A stretch of 46,776 nt of DNA from Bacillota bacterium (GCA_029907475.1 JARYLU010000021.1:1-46776), one strand, 5' to 3'. Positions 17,366 through 26,698 are shown, numbered from the stretch's first letter. Made by a program: numbers and translations. The notes: generated by a model not told the origin, from the letters alone.

Positions 17366-17590
17366 ATGGAGCAATTTGTTCAAGGAGATTATATTGCGGT
17401 TAAGGCTTTAGAAAACGGGGTTACTATCATTGGCCTTACCCGGGGAAGGGATACCAAGCTTCATCATACCGAGAAAATTGACAAGGGAGAAGTCATGATT
17501 GCTCAATTTACCGAACATACTTCAGCGATAAAAATTCGCGGCCGGGCGGTTATATATACAAAATTTGGAACCTTTGAAACTTCTACTTAA
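17366..17590 (+). CDS. mtrB: trp RNA-binding attenuation protein (TRAP)
   Basis: The 74-aa product is close to Bacillus TRAP along its whole length: VIKA-like first strand ([18 protein letters not shown]), [19 protein letters not shown] and [20 protein letters not shown]. The RNA-contacting Lys/Lys/Arg set (the KGE lysine and KIRG) and the Thr/His tryptophan-pocket residues (EHTSAI) are present. TRAP forms an 11-mer that binds (G/U)AG repeats in trp leader RNA when loaded with tryptophan. The start is ATG 17366, preceded by AAGGAAGGTG. In Bacillus the gene sits with folE; here it lies between dnaE and accD. No trp genes or obvious TRAP targets are in the window. Confidence 0.95.
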   Translation: MEQFVQGDYIAVKALENGVTIIGLTRGRDTKLHHTEKIDKGEVMIAQFTEHTSAIKIRGRAVIYTKFGTFETST

Positions 17591-17683
17591 TTAAGCGATC
17601 ATTTTGACTCCAGAAGGAATCTGCAACTACCTGTCGAATGGTTTATCCACTAGAATTTTGGATGGGGAGGGGGCCAAAATTCG

Positions 17684-17884
17684 GTGTGGACAGTAGTTTA
17701 TATTGCGCCGAACCGGGCAATCGCTGAGATGCTCAAAGAAATTCTTACTTCTGAGGGACTTTTAGTAATGCTCCGGTCTACCGGTATCCCTCATTTTGGC
17801 GATGGGGGAGCGGTAGAAATTTTAGTGCCGGAGTCGGAGGCAGAAGAAGCCTACGAGATTTTAAGCACTGCTGTTCCTGTTTAA
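17684..17884 (+). CDS. Small DUF2007-like protein
   Basis: The 66-aa protein (WTVVYIAPNRAIAEMLKEIL ... IPHFGDGGAVEILVPESEAEEAYEIL) fits the DUF2007 'putative signal transducing' ferredoxin-like fold, where a beta strand, a helix carrying substitutions, and EILVPE recur. The GTG start at 17684 follows GGGGAGGGGG by about 10 bp. Such genes are often found just before accD in clostridia. Function is unknown; a small ligand-binding or PII-like role has been proposed for the fold. Confidence 0.75.
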   Translation: MWTVVYIAPNRAIAEMLKEILTSEGLLVMLRSTGIPHFGDGGAVEILVPESEAEEAYEILSTAVPV

Positions 17885-17920
17885 AGAGCAAGATTCCAAA
17901 CACCGCCTCATCCACCATTA

Positions 17921-17978
17921 CCCTGCAGGGCCCTGCGGCTCTGCAGGGGAGTCTAGCATCCCAACAGGTATCTGGGAT
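17921..17978 (+). promoter_or_regulatory. Two hairpins in the accD leader
   Basis: CCCTGCAG (17921-17928) pairs perfectly with CTGCAGGG (17941-17948), and ATCCCA (17958-17963) with TGGGAT (17973-17978). Neither is followed by a T tract, so these are more likely leader structures or processing sites than terminators. They lie 55-110 bp before the unusual accD start. Confidence 0.35.
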
Positions 17979-18033
17979 ACTGTCAAGATTGCATGCTGGA
18001 AGAGGCCCGGGGGCGAAGTAAGGAGGGAGTAGG

Positions 18034-18882
18034 CTGTTTAAGGATCTCTTCCGGAAACAGCAAAAATATATCACCGTTAAAGCGGATCTCGTTCCGCGGG
18101 AGAAGGAAGTCCTCTGGCTCAAATGTCCGCAGTGTGCAGAGCTTTTATATGTGCGTGAATTAGAGAAGAATTTAAAGGTCTGCCGAAAGTGCGCCTACCA
18201 CTTCCGGCTTACAGCACCGGAAAGACTTGCATTAATCCTGGACGAAGGGAGTTTTCAGGAGTTTGACGGCGATTTGATGCCTGTTGACCCTTTGGGCTTT
18301 CCCCATTATCCGGAAAAACTGTCCTGCGCTCAAAGGGAGACAGGGTTGCGAGAGGCTATTCTTACCGGCGCGGGTACAATCGAAGGTTGGCCGGTGCACG
18401 TCGGAGTTTTGGATCCCTACTTTATGATGGGGAGCATGGGAAGTATTGTAGGAGAAAAAATTGTCAGACTTGTAGAAAGGGCTCTGGAAAATAGACTGCC
18501 CGTTTTGCTTTTTTCGGCCTCCGGTGGGGCGCGGATGCAAGAGGGAATTTTTTCTTTAATGCAGATGGCAAAAACGAGCGCGGCCTTTGCGAAACTCAGT
18601 GCAGCCGGGCTTTTGTATATCTCGGTTCTTACCGATCCCACAACTGGTGGCGTCACAGCTAGTTTTGCTTCTTTAGGAGATATTATTATTGCAGAACCAG
18701 GTGCACTGGTAGGGTTTGCGGGGCGGCGCGTGACGGAACAAACAATCAGAGAAAAACTTCCCCCCGGTTTTCAAACCGCCGAGTTTTGTTTCAGCCATGG
18801 CCTCCTCGATCTCGTGGTCCCCAGGCCGGAAATGAAAAAAACTTTAGCGCAGATCCTCTCTCTTCACGGTGAAAGGAGTTAA
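18034..18882 (+). CDS. accD: Acetyl-CoA carboxylase carboxyltransferase beta subunit, apparent CTG start
   Basis: From 18034 the 282-aa protein aligns from end to end with AccD: FKDLFRKQQKYITVKADLV, the zinc ribbon Cys31/Cys34/Cys50/Cys53 (CPQC and CRKC), then the carboxyltransferase core (SASGGARMQEGIFSLMQMAK, TDPTTGGVTASFASLGDI). It transfers carboxyl from biotin to acetyl-CoA together with AccA, whose gene follows 5 bp downstream. No ATG, GTG or TTG exists between the in-frame stop at 18019 and GTG 18151, and starting there would delete half of the zinc ribbon. CTG at 18034 sits 7 bp after AAGGAGG, so initiation at CTG is the best explanation. Confidence 0.93.
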   Translation: MFKDLFRKQQKYITVKADLVPREKEVLWLKCPQCAELLYVRELEKNLKVCRKCAYHFRLTAPERLALILDEGSFQEFDGDLMPVDPLGFPHYPEKLSCAQRETGLREAILTGAGTIEGWPVHVGVLDPYFMMGSMGSIVGEKIVRLVERALENRLPVLLFSASGGARMQEGIFSLMQMAKTSAAFAKLSAAGLLYISVLTDPTTGGVTASFASLGDIIIAEPGALVGFAGRRVTEQTIREKLPPGFQTAEFCFSHGLLDLVVPRPEMKKTLAQILSLHGERS

Positions 18883-18887
18883 CGGGA

Positions 18888-19838
18888 TTGCCTAATATGC
18901 TTCTTGATTTCGAAAAACCTCTCGTTGAATTAGAAAGCCGGATCGCCGAACTCAAAAAATATGCCGGGGATAAGGGAATCGCGCTGAATGCCGAAATCGA
19001 ACTCTTAGAAAAAAGAGCCCTGGAACTAAAAAGAGAAATCTACCAAAACCTCACACCCTGGCAGCGTACCCAATTGGCGCGTCATCCCGAGCGCCCCAAC
19101 GCCCTTGATTACATCAAGTTTCTGTTTACCGACTTTCTTGCGCTCTTTGGAGACCGGTGCAGCGGTGACGACTCTGCTGTTATCGGCGGGATCGCTTGCT
19201 TTGAAGGTTACCCTGTTACGATCATCGGGCACGTCAAAGGTCACAATACAAGGGAAAACCTTGCCCGGAATTTTGGCATGCCCCATCCTGAAGGTTTTCG
19301 GAAAGCGCTCCGCCTGGTCCAGCAGGCAGAAAAATTTCACCGCCCGGTAATATCTTTTGTTGATACACCCGGCGCCTATTCCGGAATAGGCGCCGAAGAG
19401 CGCGGTCAGGCCTGGGCGATCGCCCGGAACTTGTACGCCTTTGCTCAAGTCAGGACACCCGTAATTGTTGTAGTTACGGGCGAAGGGGGGAGTGGGGGAG
19501 CGCTTGCTTTAGGAGTGGGGGATGTTCTTTTAATGTTCGAAAACGCGATCTTTTCTGTAATTTCTCCCGAAGGGTGTGCCGCGATCCTCTGGAAGGATGC
19601 CGGGCGCGCCCCGGAGGCGGCCGCTGCCCTCAAGCTTACGGCGCCCGAGTTGCTCGAACTGGGCGTAATTGACGGGATGGTTCCGGAACCCCTGGGAGGC
19701 GCCCACCGCGACCCTCCCGGAGCGGCTGAAAATTTACGGCAAGTGCTCAGAAAGGGACTGGATGAATTAAAGCAGGTGAATATCGATGCCATAGTTTTTA
19801 ACCGCTGGAATCGCCTCCGCAGCATAGGGAAGTTTTAA
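18888..19838 (+). CDS. accA: Acetyl-CoA carboxylase carboxyltransferase alpha subunit
   Basis: The 316-aa protein matches AccA: an N-terminal helical segment (LDFEKPLVELESRIAELKKY), LTPWQRTQLARHPERPNALDYI, the oxyanion-hole region GEGGSGGALALGVGD and SPEGCAAILWKD. With AccD it forms the carboxyltransferase of fatty-acid synthesis. TTG 18888 is preferred because AAAGGAG ends 9 bp upstream; the ATG at 18897 is 18 bp away. Five bases separate it from accD, implying one transcript and balanced expression. Confidence 0.97.
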   Translation: MPNMLLDFEKPLVELESRIAELKKYAGDKGIALNAEIELLEKRALELKREIYQNLTPWQRTQLARHPERPNALDYIKFLFTDFLALFGDRCSGDDSAVIGGIACFEGYPVTIIGHVKGHNTRENLARNFGMPHPEGFRKALRLVQQAEKFHRPVISFVDTPGAYSGIGAEERGQAWAIARNLYAFAQVRTPVIVVVTGEGGSGGALALGVGDVLLMFENAIFSVISPEGCAAILWKDAGRAPEAAAALKLTAPELLELGVIDGMVPEPLGGAHRDPPGAAENLRQVLRKGLDELKQVNIDAIVFNRWNRLRSIGKF

Positions 19839-20849
<1,011 letters not shown>

Positions 20850-20897
20850 CCCCAATCAGGTAAGCCTTAAAAGAACTCGAAAAAAAGGAGGGGTCCG

Positions 20898-22649
20898 ATG
20901 AGAAAAACGAAAATTGTCTGCACGATTGGCCCGGCCAGTGATTCCCTGGAAGTCATCATGGAGTTAATTAAAGCAGGGATGGATGTAGCGCGGTTAAATT
21001 TTTCCCACGGTACGCATGAAGAGCACGAAAGGCGCCTCAATAACTTGCGCCGGGCGGCAGCCGAGCTTGGGAGCAATCTGGCGCTCATGCTTGATACCAA
21101 GGGTCCCGAAATCCGTATCGGGCGTATCAAGGGGGACAAAGTAATCTTACACGAGGGTGCCCGGGTGACACTGACGACAGAAGAGGTTGAGGGCGACGAA
21201 AACCGGATTTCGGTTACCTATAAAGGGCTGCCGCGGTCCGTCAAGCCGGGGGATACGATCCTGCTCGATGACGGGATGATCGGCCTCAAGGTTCTTGAGG
21301 CAGAAGGTACCGAGGTACATTGTGAAGTGATTTTTGGAGGTGAATTAAAAAGCCGGAAGGGTGTCAATCTTCCGGGTGTTCCCCTCGATTTGCCTGCTGT
21401 AACAGAGCAAGATGTGGCTGATATTAATTTCGGAATTGACCACGAAGTCGATTTTATTGCGGCATCATTTGTGCGACGGGCTGCCGATGTTTTAGCGGTC
21501 AGGCGCTTGTTAGAGGCCCGTGAGGCTGATATTCAGATTATTGCGAAGATCGAAAATGAGGAAGGAGTAACAAACCTTGATGAAATTATTAAGGTAGCAG
21601 ATGGGGTGATGGTGGCGCGGGGGGATTTAGGGGTGGAGATCCCAACCGAGGAAGTTCCCCTGATTCAAAAAAAGATTATCGAAAAGTGCAACCGCACAGG
21701 CAAGCCTGTCGTTACTGCAACCCAAATGCTGGAATCAATGATCCGCAACCCGCGCCCCACGAGGGCCGAAGCAAGTGATGTCGCAAATGCCATTTTGGAT
21801 GGAACAGACGCGGTAATGCTTTCCGGAGAAACAGCAGCCGGAAGATACCCGGTCGAGGCTGTCCGGATGATGGCGCGGATCGCGGAACGCACTGAAAAGG
21901 CGCTGGATTACGGGCAATTGCTTAGAAAACGGGCGGCTTCTGCACCCCGGACGATAACCGATGCCATCAGTCACGCTACGTGCACAACAGCCGAGGATTT
22001 AGGTGCGGCTGCCATTATTACCGCGACAAAGTCAGGTTTTACGGCCCGGATGGTATCGAAATACAGACCGCGCGCACCGATCGTAGCAGTAAGTCCGAGT
22101 GAAAAGGTGCGCCGCAAGCTCTCCCTCGTATGGGGGGTTCAGGCGCTGGGAATTTCTCATACTGTAAACACCGATGAAATGATCCAGGACGCGGTGGATA
22201 CCGGTCTTGCGGAGGGCCTGATTAAATGCGGCGACCTGGTCGTGATTACCGCTGGTGTTCCGGTGGGCGTGCCGGGCACAACTAACCTGTTAAAAGTTCA
22301 CATCGTAGGAGAAGTGCTGGCGCGGGGGACAGGTATCGGGAACCGGGCGGTAATCGGCCAGGTTCGAATTTGTAAAAAACCCGAAGAAGCTCTTGCAAAG
22401 GTAAATCGTGGCGATATTTTAGTTGCGACAAGTACGGACCGGGATTTCATTCCCGGTATGCAGAAAGCGGGGGCGATCATCACCGAGGAAGGTGGCCTCA
22501 CTTCCCACGCTGCGATTGTTGGTTTAAATTTGGGAATTCCTGTTGTTGTAGGTGTGGAGGGTGTAACGGAAATCCTTAAAGATGGAGGTACAGTTACCGT
22601 TGACAGTATGCGCGGTCTGATTTACCGGGGCGCGACAACAGTTCTCTAA
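20898..22649 (+). CDS. pyk: Pyruvate kinase with C-terminal PEP-utiliser domain
   Basis: The 583-aa protein contains the pyruvate kinase barrel (MLDTKGPEIRIG, IAKIENEEGV, VARGDLGVEIP, TATQMLESMIRNPRPTRAE), the allosteric C domain, and an extra C-terminal domain of about 110 residues (GDILVATSTDRDFIPGMQKAG, TEEGGLTSHAAIVGLNLG). That extra domain is the same swivel fold as in PEP synthase and is typical of Bacillus/Geobacillus-type pyruvate kinases. Its SHAAI His equivalent is present, but no phosphotransfer role is established. It makes pyruvate and ATP from PEP. AAAGGAGGGG precedes the ATG. Confidence 0.97.
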   Translation: MRKTKIVCTIGPASDSLEVIMELIKAGMDVARLNFSHGTHEEHERRLNNLRRAAAELGSNLALMLDTKGPEIRIGRIKGDKVILHEGARVTLTTEEVEGDENRISVTYKGLPRSVKPGDTILLDDGMIGLKVLEAEGTEVHCEVIFGGELKSRKGVNLPGVPLDLPAVTEQDVADINFGIDHEVDFIAASFVRRAADVLAVRRLLEAREADIQIIAKIENEEGVTNLDEIIKVADGVMVARGDLGVEIPTEEVPLIQKKIIEKCNRTGKPVVTATQMLESMIRNPRPTRAEASDVANAILDGTDAVMLSGETAAGRYPVEAVRMMARIAERTEKALDYGQLLRKRAASAPRTITDAISHATCTTAEDLGAAAIITATKSGFTARMVSKYRPRAPIVAVSPSEKVRRKLSLVWGVQALGISHTVNTDEMIQDAVDTGLAEGLIKCGDLVVITAGVPVGVPGTTNLLKVHIVGEVLARGTGIGNRAVIGQVRICKKPEEALAKVNRGDILVATSTDRDFIPGMQKAGAIITEEGGLTSHAAIVGLNLGIPVVVGVEGVTEILKDGGTVTVDSMRGLIYRGATTVL

Positions 22650-22670
22650 TTTTCCGGAGGGGGGAGGACT

Positions 22671-23153
22671 GTGTATCAATTTTATCTCCTTGCACAGGCT
22701 GAAAAGGGCAATGCCGAGGCTTTCTGGATCTTGGCCGAACATTACCTTCCGGTGATTTTTAATGAGGTCTGGCTTCTCTCGGGAAGCACCGCTGAGACAA
22801 AAAGGATGATGGAACAGGGGCTCCTTGCCGCCTGGTCCAAAATTCGGACCATGGCAAATCGGGGAGCCTTTCAAAATTTTTTAAGCCGCACCATCGTCGA
22901 AACAGCTTTCTCGCGCCTTAGAAAACATAAGACGCCACTCATCCCCGGTCCCCAAGATGATGAGATCATCAAAGAAGCAAGCACGCCAGTGCAGGCAATC
23001 CTTCAATTAAACCGTTTAGAGCGCTGTCTCGTGATTTTGCGCTATTTAGAAAACTTAACACTTCAAGAAATCGCGGTCCTGCTCGGGAAGCGGGAGGAAC
23101 AGGTTTCGGAAGCCCTTGCAAGGATTTTATCTTCCCTCGAAATACCTGAATAG
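22671..23153 (+). CDS. ECF-type sigma factor-like protein
   Basis: The 160-aa protein has an ECF-like region 2 (GNAEAFWILAEHYLPVIFNEVW ... AAWSKI) and region 4 (LNRLERCLVILRYLENLTLQEIAVLLGKREEQVSEALARIL). Region 2.2 lacks the usual acidic core-binding signature (TAETKRMMEQGLLAAW), so it is divergent. GTG 22671 has GGGGGGAGG just upstream, 21 bp after pyk. Eight bases downstream begins a zinc-finger membrane protein that looks like its anti-sigma factor, making a regulatory pair. Targets are unknown. Confidence 0.8.
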   Translation: MYQFYLLAQAEKGNAEAFWILAEHYLPVIFNEVWLLSGSTAETKRMMEQGLLAAWSKIRTMANRGAFQNFLSRTIVETAFSRLRKHKTPLIPGPQDDEIIKEASTPVQAILQLNRLERCLVILRYLENLTLQEIAVLLGKREEQVSEALARILSSLEIPE

Positions 23154-23161
23154 GGGGCATT

Positions 23162-23665
23162 ATGATGACCTCCGAGTGCGAATCTGTTCGCAAGCGTTTA
23201 TCTGCTTATTTGGGTCATGACCTTGACTGGCGGGAAGGGGAGAGGATTAACCTGCACCTGCAACATTGTCCCTCCTGTCGCACTGTTTATCTCCAGTGTC
23301 GTGCCCGGGTGGAAGGGCTGCGCCGGAACTTGCGGGACTGGGCTTGTGAGAACCGTTTACCGGAGGGCTGGAACGAGGATTTCCGGGAAAGGCTTTTGAA
23401 GGCAGCCGGGCACGAGAAGAAGCGGGTTCCCCCGGATAAGAAAAATTTAATTTCCGGGAAGTACAGGGAGCCTGAACTGGGAGAAAGAATTAAGATTCCG
23501 CTAATCCTTGTTGGCGGATTACTTCTGGCGCTCCTTGTTTCTCCTTTTTTAAGCTGGTTAACCATGCGCCTTCCTTACTACGGCCCCCTGGTGAAAAAAA
23601 TTCTTTTCACCGATTCTCTGCAACTTAATTGGGAGAATGTATACTGTGAAAGGTTTTTGGGATGA
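23162..23665 (+). CDS. Zinc-finger (zf-HC2) transmembrane anti-sigma-like protein
   Basis: The 167-aa protein has an N-terminal ZAS/zf-HC2 motif (CESVRKRLSAYLG ... INLHLQHCPSC, giving His-x3-Cys-x2-Cys), a linker, and one TM helix (about 117-138, IPLILVGGLLLALLVSPFLSWL). About 29 residues follow outside. This is the layout of membrane anti-sigma factors that hold an ECF sigma until a redox or envelope signal. It follows the sigma-like gene by 8 bp. The short external tail leaves little room for a sensor domain, so the signal may act on the cytoplasmic zinc site (inference). Confidence 0.82.
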   Translation: MMTSECESVRKRLSAYLGHDLDWREGERINLHLQHCPSCRTVYLQCRARVEGLRRNLRDWACENRLPEGWNEDFRERLLKAAGHEKKRVPPDKKNLISGKYREPELGERIKIPLILVGGLLLALLVSPFLSWLTMRLPYYGPLVKKILFTDSLQLNWENVYCERFLG

Positions 23666-23666
23666 C

Positions 23667-23694
23667 TTGACGAATCCTTAAAATGAATTATACT
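23667..23694 (+). promoter_or_regulatory. Promoter of the sufC-sufB operon
   Basis: TTGACG (23667-23672) and TATACT (23689-23694) are separated by 16 bp, starting right after the stop of the anti-sigma-like gene. The predicted start of transcription is near 23701, 29 bp before the ATG. Confidence 0.65.
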
Positions 23695-23729
23695 CAAATC
23701 AGTCTGGATTTTAATCGAGGGTGGTTGAA

Positions 23730-24491
23730 ATGCTCAAAATAGAAGACCTTTACGTCGAAGTGGCAGGAAAAAAGATTTTACAGGGGGTTAATCTTCACAT
23801 TAAACCCGGGGAAACCCATGCCCTTTTTGGCCCCAATGGTTCCGGGAAGTCAACTCTGCTCGGGGCAATTGTCGGTTTTCGCAGGTACCGGATTACAGGG
23901 GGAAAAATCTTCTTTAAAGGGGAAGATGTAACAGGACTTTCTGTCCACGAGCGCGCCCAGCGAGGAATTGGAATTGCCTTTCAGCGCCCTCCGGTGCTGC
24001 GGGGTGTTTCCATGCGAGACCTTTTACGCATTTCCGGCCAGGGAAAAGTAGAAAACATTGAAGAACTGGCCAAACCGTTGAATTTTCTCTCTTTTTTGGA
24101 GCGGGATGTCAACGTTGGTTTCTCCGGAGGCGAAATCAAGCGTTCCGAATTACTGCAGCTTCTTACACAAGATCCGGATTTGGTGCTGCTTGACGAACCT
24201 GAGTCGGGAGTAGACCTGGAGAACATCGCATTGATCGGACAGGCAATCAACCAGTTGTTACAAAAAGACAGTTTTCACAGGCGGGAGCGTTCACGCCGGG
24301 AGATTAAAGAGGCCCGGCAGAAATCGGGACTCATTATTACCCACACCGGTTTTATTCTCGATTACGTGCCTGCTGATGTTGGACATGTTCTCTACGAGGG
24401 AAAACTTTCTTGCAGCGGGTTAAACCCGCGCGAGTTACTGGGCTGTATTCATGAGCTGGGGTATGGTGAGTGCACGCGTTGCCTGGCGTAA
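23730..24491 (+). CDS. sufC: SufC-type Fe-S cluster assembly ATPase (minimal SUF/SMS system)
   Basis: The 253-aa ATPase has Walker A (GPNGSGKST), signature FSGGEIKRSE, Walker B (LVLLDEPESGVD) and the switch His (IITHTGFIL), with SufC-like features such as the FSGGE signature. It carries an extra charged loop (FHRRERSRREIKEARQKSG) before the switch region. ATG 23730 follows GAGGGTGG. It partners with the SufB-like scaffold encoded 13 bp downstream. No sufD, sufS, sufU or sufT gene is adjacent, which matches the two-gene minimal system (SmsC/SmsB) seen in anaerobes and archaea. Sulfur delivery must come from elsewhere or from sulfide. Confidence 0.92.
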   Translation: MLKIEDLYVEVAGKKILQGVNLHIKPGETHALFGPNGSGKSTLLGAIVGFRRYRITGGKIFFKGEDVTGLSVHERAQRGIGIAFQRPPVLRGVSMRDLLRISGQGKVENIEELAKPLNFLSFLERDVNVGFSGGEIKRSELLQLLTQDPDLVLLDEPESGVDLENIALIGQAINQLLQKDSFHRRERSRREIKEARQKSGLIITHTGFILDYVPADVGHVLYEGKLSCSGLNPRELLGCIHELGYGECTRCLA

Positions 24492-24504
24492 AGGGGGAGA
24501 GCAG

Positions 24505-25722
24505 ATGCAAGAGGAAAAACGCCTGAGAACTCAAGAAGCGCTGGCGAAGCAAGCCGCTGAGGGAGATGAAATTGACTTCCGGCAGTACCTGGATGAAGGA
24601 GAACCGCACGACGTTTTGACCCGTTTGGGAGATCTCTCTCTTGAAGAGCAGAGAGATATGCTTAAGGCAGGGGTTGATGTTACAGAAAAAGGAAGAACGG
24701 GGACGTATATTCAAAAGGATCATTCGGTGATTCACACCGGTGTTTACCAGGAAGGGCTTGAAGTTTTAAGTATTACCGAGGCTTTAGAACGCTATCCCTG
24801 GTTGGATGATTATTACTGGCGGACGGTTGCGGCAGATGCCGATAAATATACGGCCCGCGCCGAGCTTCACCGGGAGCACGGTTACTTTATCCGGGCACTC
24901 CCGGGTGTGAAGGCAATCTACCCCGTTCAGGCCTGCCTCTATATCACGCAAGAAGGGCTAATTCAAGATGTTCATAATATCGTCATTGCCGAGGAAGGCT
25001 CCGAGCTCCATATTATTACAGGCTGCACAACAGGACACAATGTTTCGTCCGGGATGCACATCGGAGTTTCGGAGTTTTACATCAAGAAAAACGCGAAACT
25101 GAGCTTTACAATGGTACATAGCTGGGCCGAAAATGTCGCGGTACGCCCGCGGACGGGGACCATCGTCGAAGAGGGAGGAGTTTTTCTTTCCAATTATATT
25201 TGTATGCAGCCGGTGCGCTCCCTCCAGATGTACCCCACCACCTATCTATTGGGAGAGAGGAGCCTGGCGCGGTACCACTCAATTCTGGTGGGACAACCCG
25301 GGTCTCGCCTTGACGTGGGATCACGGGTCGTGCTGCAGGGCAAAAAAAGCCGGGCGGAAATTATTGCCCGCTCTATTACAAAAGGAGGATATATCATCAA
25401 CCGCGGCCACCTGGTAGGCGAAATTGCCGATGTTAAAGGGCATCTAGAATGCCGGGGTTTGATGCTCGCCCCTGAGGGAGTAATTTACGCAGTTCCGGAG
25501 CTGGAAGCCAGGGTAGATGGTGTGGAGCTTTCCCACGAAGCTGCAGTCGGTAAGATCGCGGAGGAAGAAATCGAGTACCTGATGGCACGCGGCCTCACGG
25601 AAGAAGAAGCGACTGCTACCATCGTCCGGGGCTTCTTAAACGTAAAGATCATGGGACTTCCCCCTGAGCTGGAAGAGGAGGTCCGGCGGGCGATTGAAGC
25701 AAGCGATCGATCCGAACTGTAA
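24505..25722 (+). CDS. sufB: SufB/SufD-family scaffold protein (SmsB-like)
   Basis: The 405-aa protein has the SufB/D beta-helix core (EEGSELHIITGCTTGHNVSSG, KLSFTMVHSWAEN, LDVGSRVVLQGKKSRAEIIARS) and the conserved C-terminal helical domain (ISREEAx-like EEIEYLMARGLTEEEATATIVRGFL) that binds SufC. The core motifs are SufB-like, but it is shorter than canonical SufB (about 465 aa) and stands alone, suggesting a homodimer in place of SufB-SufD. ATG 24505 with AAGGGGGAG upstream was chosen over a start overlapping sufC. It converges, with 9 bp between the stops, on the serine hydrolase gene. Confidence 0.92.
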   Translation: MQEEKRLRTQEALAKQAAEGDEIDFRQYLDEGEPHDVLTRLGDLSLEEQRDMLKAGVDVTEKGRTGTYIQKDHSVIHTGVYQEGLEVLSITEALERYPWLDDYYWRTVAADADKYTARAELHREHGYFIRALPGVKAIYPVQACLYITQEGLIQDVHNIVIAEEGSELHIITGCTTGHNVSSGMHIGVSEFYIKKNAKLSFTMVHSWAENVAVRPRTGTIVEEGGVFLSNYICMQPVRSLQMYPTTYLLGERSLARYHSILVGQPGSRLDVGSRVVLQGKKSRAEIIARSITKGGYIINRGHLVGEIADVKGHLECRGLMLAPEGVIYAVPELEARVDGVELSHEAAVGKIAEEEIEYLMARGLTEEEATATIVRGFLNVKIMGLPPELEEEVRRAIEASDRSEL

Positions 25723-25731
25723 GTGATTTTC

Positions 25732-26575
25732 TTAAAAGCCGGGATCGGGCTGAAGTTGATACTGGTAGTCAAAAACCAGTTTGGAGATTACGGAAATTTC
25801 CTGAAAGGCTGCAGGGACGTCCGGTTGGTTCTGAGAAAGTACGATAAGGATGTAGGGGCGGTCGGGAGCAAAAATGATGCCGGCATCATTGGCGACTCCT
25901 TCGAGATCGCCTTCTTTATGGGCCACCTTGGTTTCATCAGGGAGGAGGGCGGGGAGGCCGCAGTGCCAGACCGGATGTGCCAGGTCGTCGAGGAGCATTT
26001 CTCCTAATTCGGGCCGGCGCTTCGCAAAATCCAAGACGCCCGACAGGTAAAACCCCTGGTCCCGGGGGGTTGTGTAATTATCCCCATCAGGCCAGGGGTT
26101 TGTTCCTCCAAGGGCCTTCATAAATTGCACAACATTCGGGGGTCCTACCAAACGCTTGATCATTTTGTAAGCAATGTTATCGGAAAGGGTTATTGCCACC
26201 TTCGCAAGGGCGCGCAGCGTCAACCGGTCCCCTTCTTTAATTATATATTGCAGGTAGCCCGAGCCCGTACTGTAATCTGTATTTGGCTGGTAGGCGAGGC
26301 GCTGTTTCAGGCTGTAGCTGCCGGCGGCAATTTTTTCGTAAAGATAAAGGACGTAAGGGACCTTGACGCAGCTTGCCTGGAGAAATAACTCACTGTCATT
26401 AATTCCGAAGGTCTTTTCTGTCCTTAGATCCTTAAAATAAATGCCGAAAATCCCCTGTTTCGCTTCCAGGTGTTTTTTCAACTCTAAAGCCAGGGGAAGG
26501 TAAACCCGGTCCGCGGTGATTTTTACCCCGCTTTTGCGCTCTTTGTCTGGATGCTGATTAAAAAGGCTGTTCATT
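25732..26575 (-). CDS. Class A beta-lactamase-like serine hydrolase without signal peptide
   Basis: The 280-aa protein has the active-site triads of the penicillin-binding/class A fold: SxxK in LQASCVKVPYVLYL, SDN in LSDNIAYKMI and KxG in HKEGDLEGVANDAGII (Beta-lactamase2 type). The omega-loop Glu that deacylates penicillin in true class A enzymes is not evident (the region reads NPWPDGDNYTTPRDQG), so it may be a peptidase or esterase instead. No signal peptide or lipobox precedes the domain, and I see no upstream start that would add one; GGGGGA lies 5 bp before the ATG. A cytoplasmic location, odd for this fold, or a non-classical export route is implied. Confidence 0.82.
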
Positions 26576-26698
26576 TGAGATCCCCCAACCTTCAAAAAGC
26601 TTTTTTATACTTGGTATTCAGCACGCCCGCAGTTTAGACCGCGGCCTGTTCTTTTTTTGGGTCTTCGGTTTCGGGTTCTGCTACTTGACCTGACGAGT

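Noticed and set aside
17885-18033. Possible TRAP-binding (G/U)AG repeats in the accD leader next to mtrB
   Set aside because: Only three closely packed GAG/TAG triplets occur (18023-18032), part of the ribosome site, not the 9-11 spaced repeats TRAP needs.
26685-26690. TTGACC as -35 box for rnpB
   Set aside because: It is 31 bp from the TATAAT; TTGCAT at 26699 has the right 17-bp spacing.
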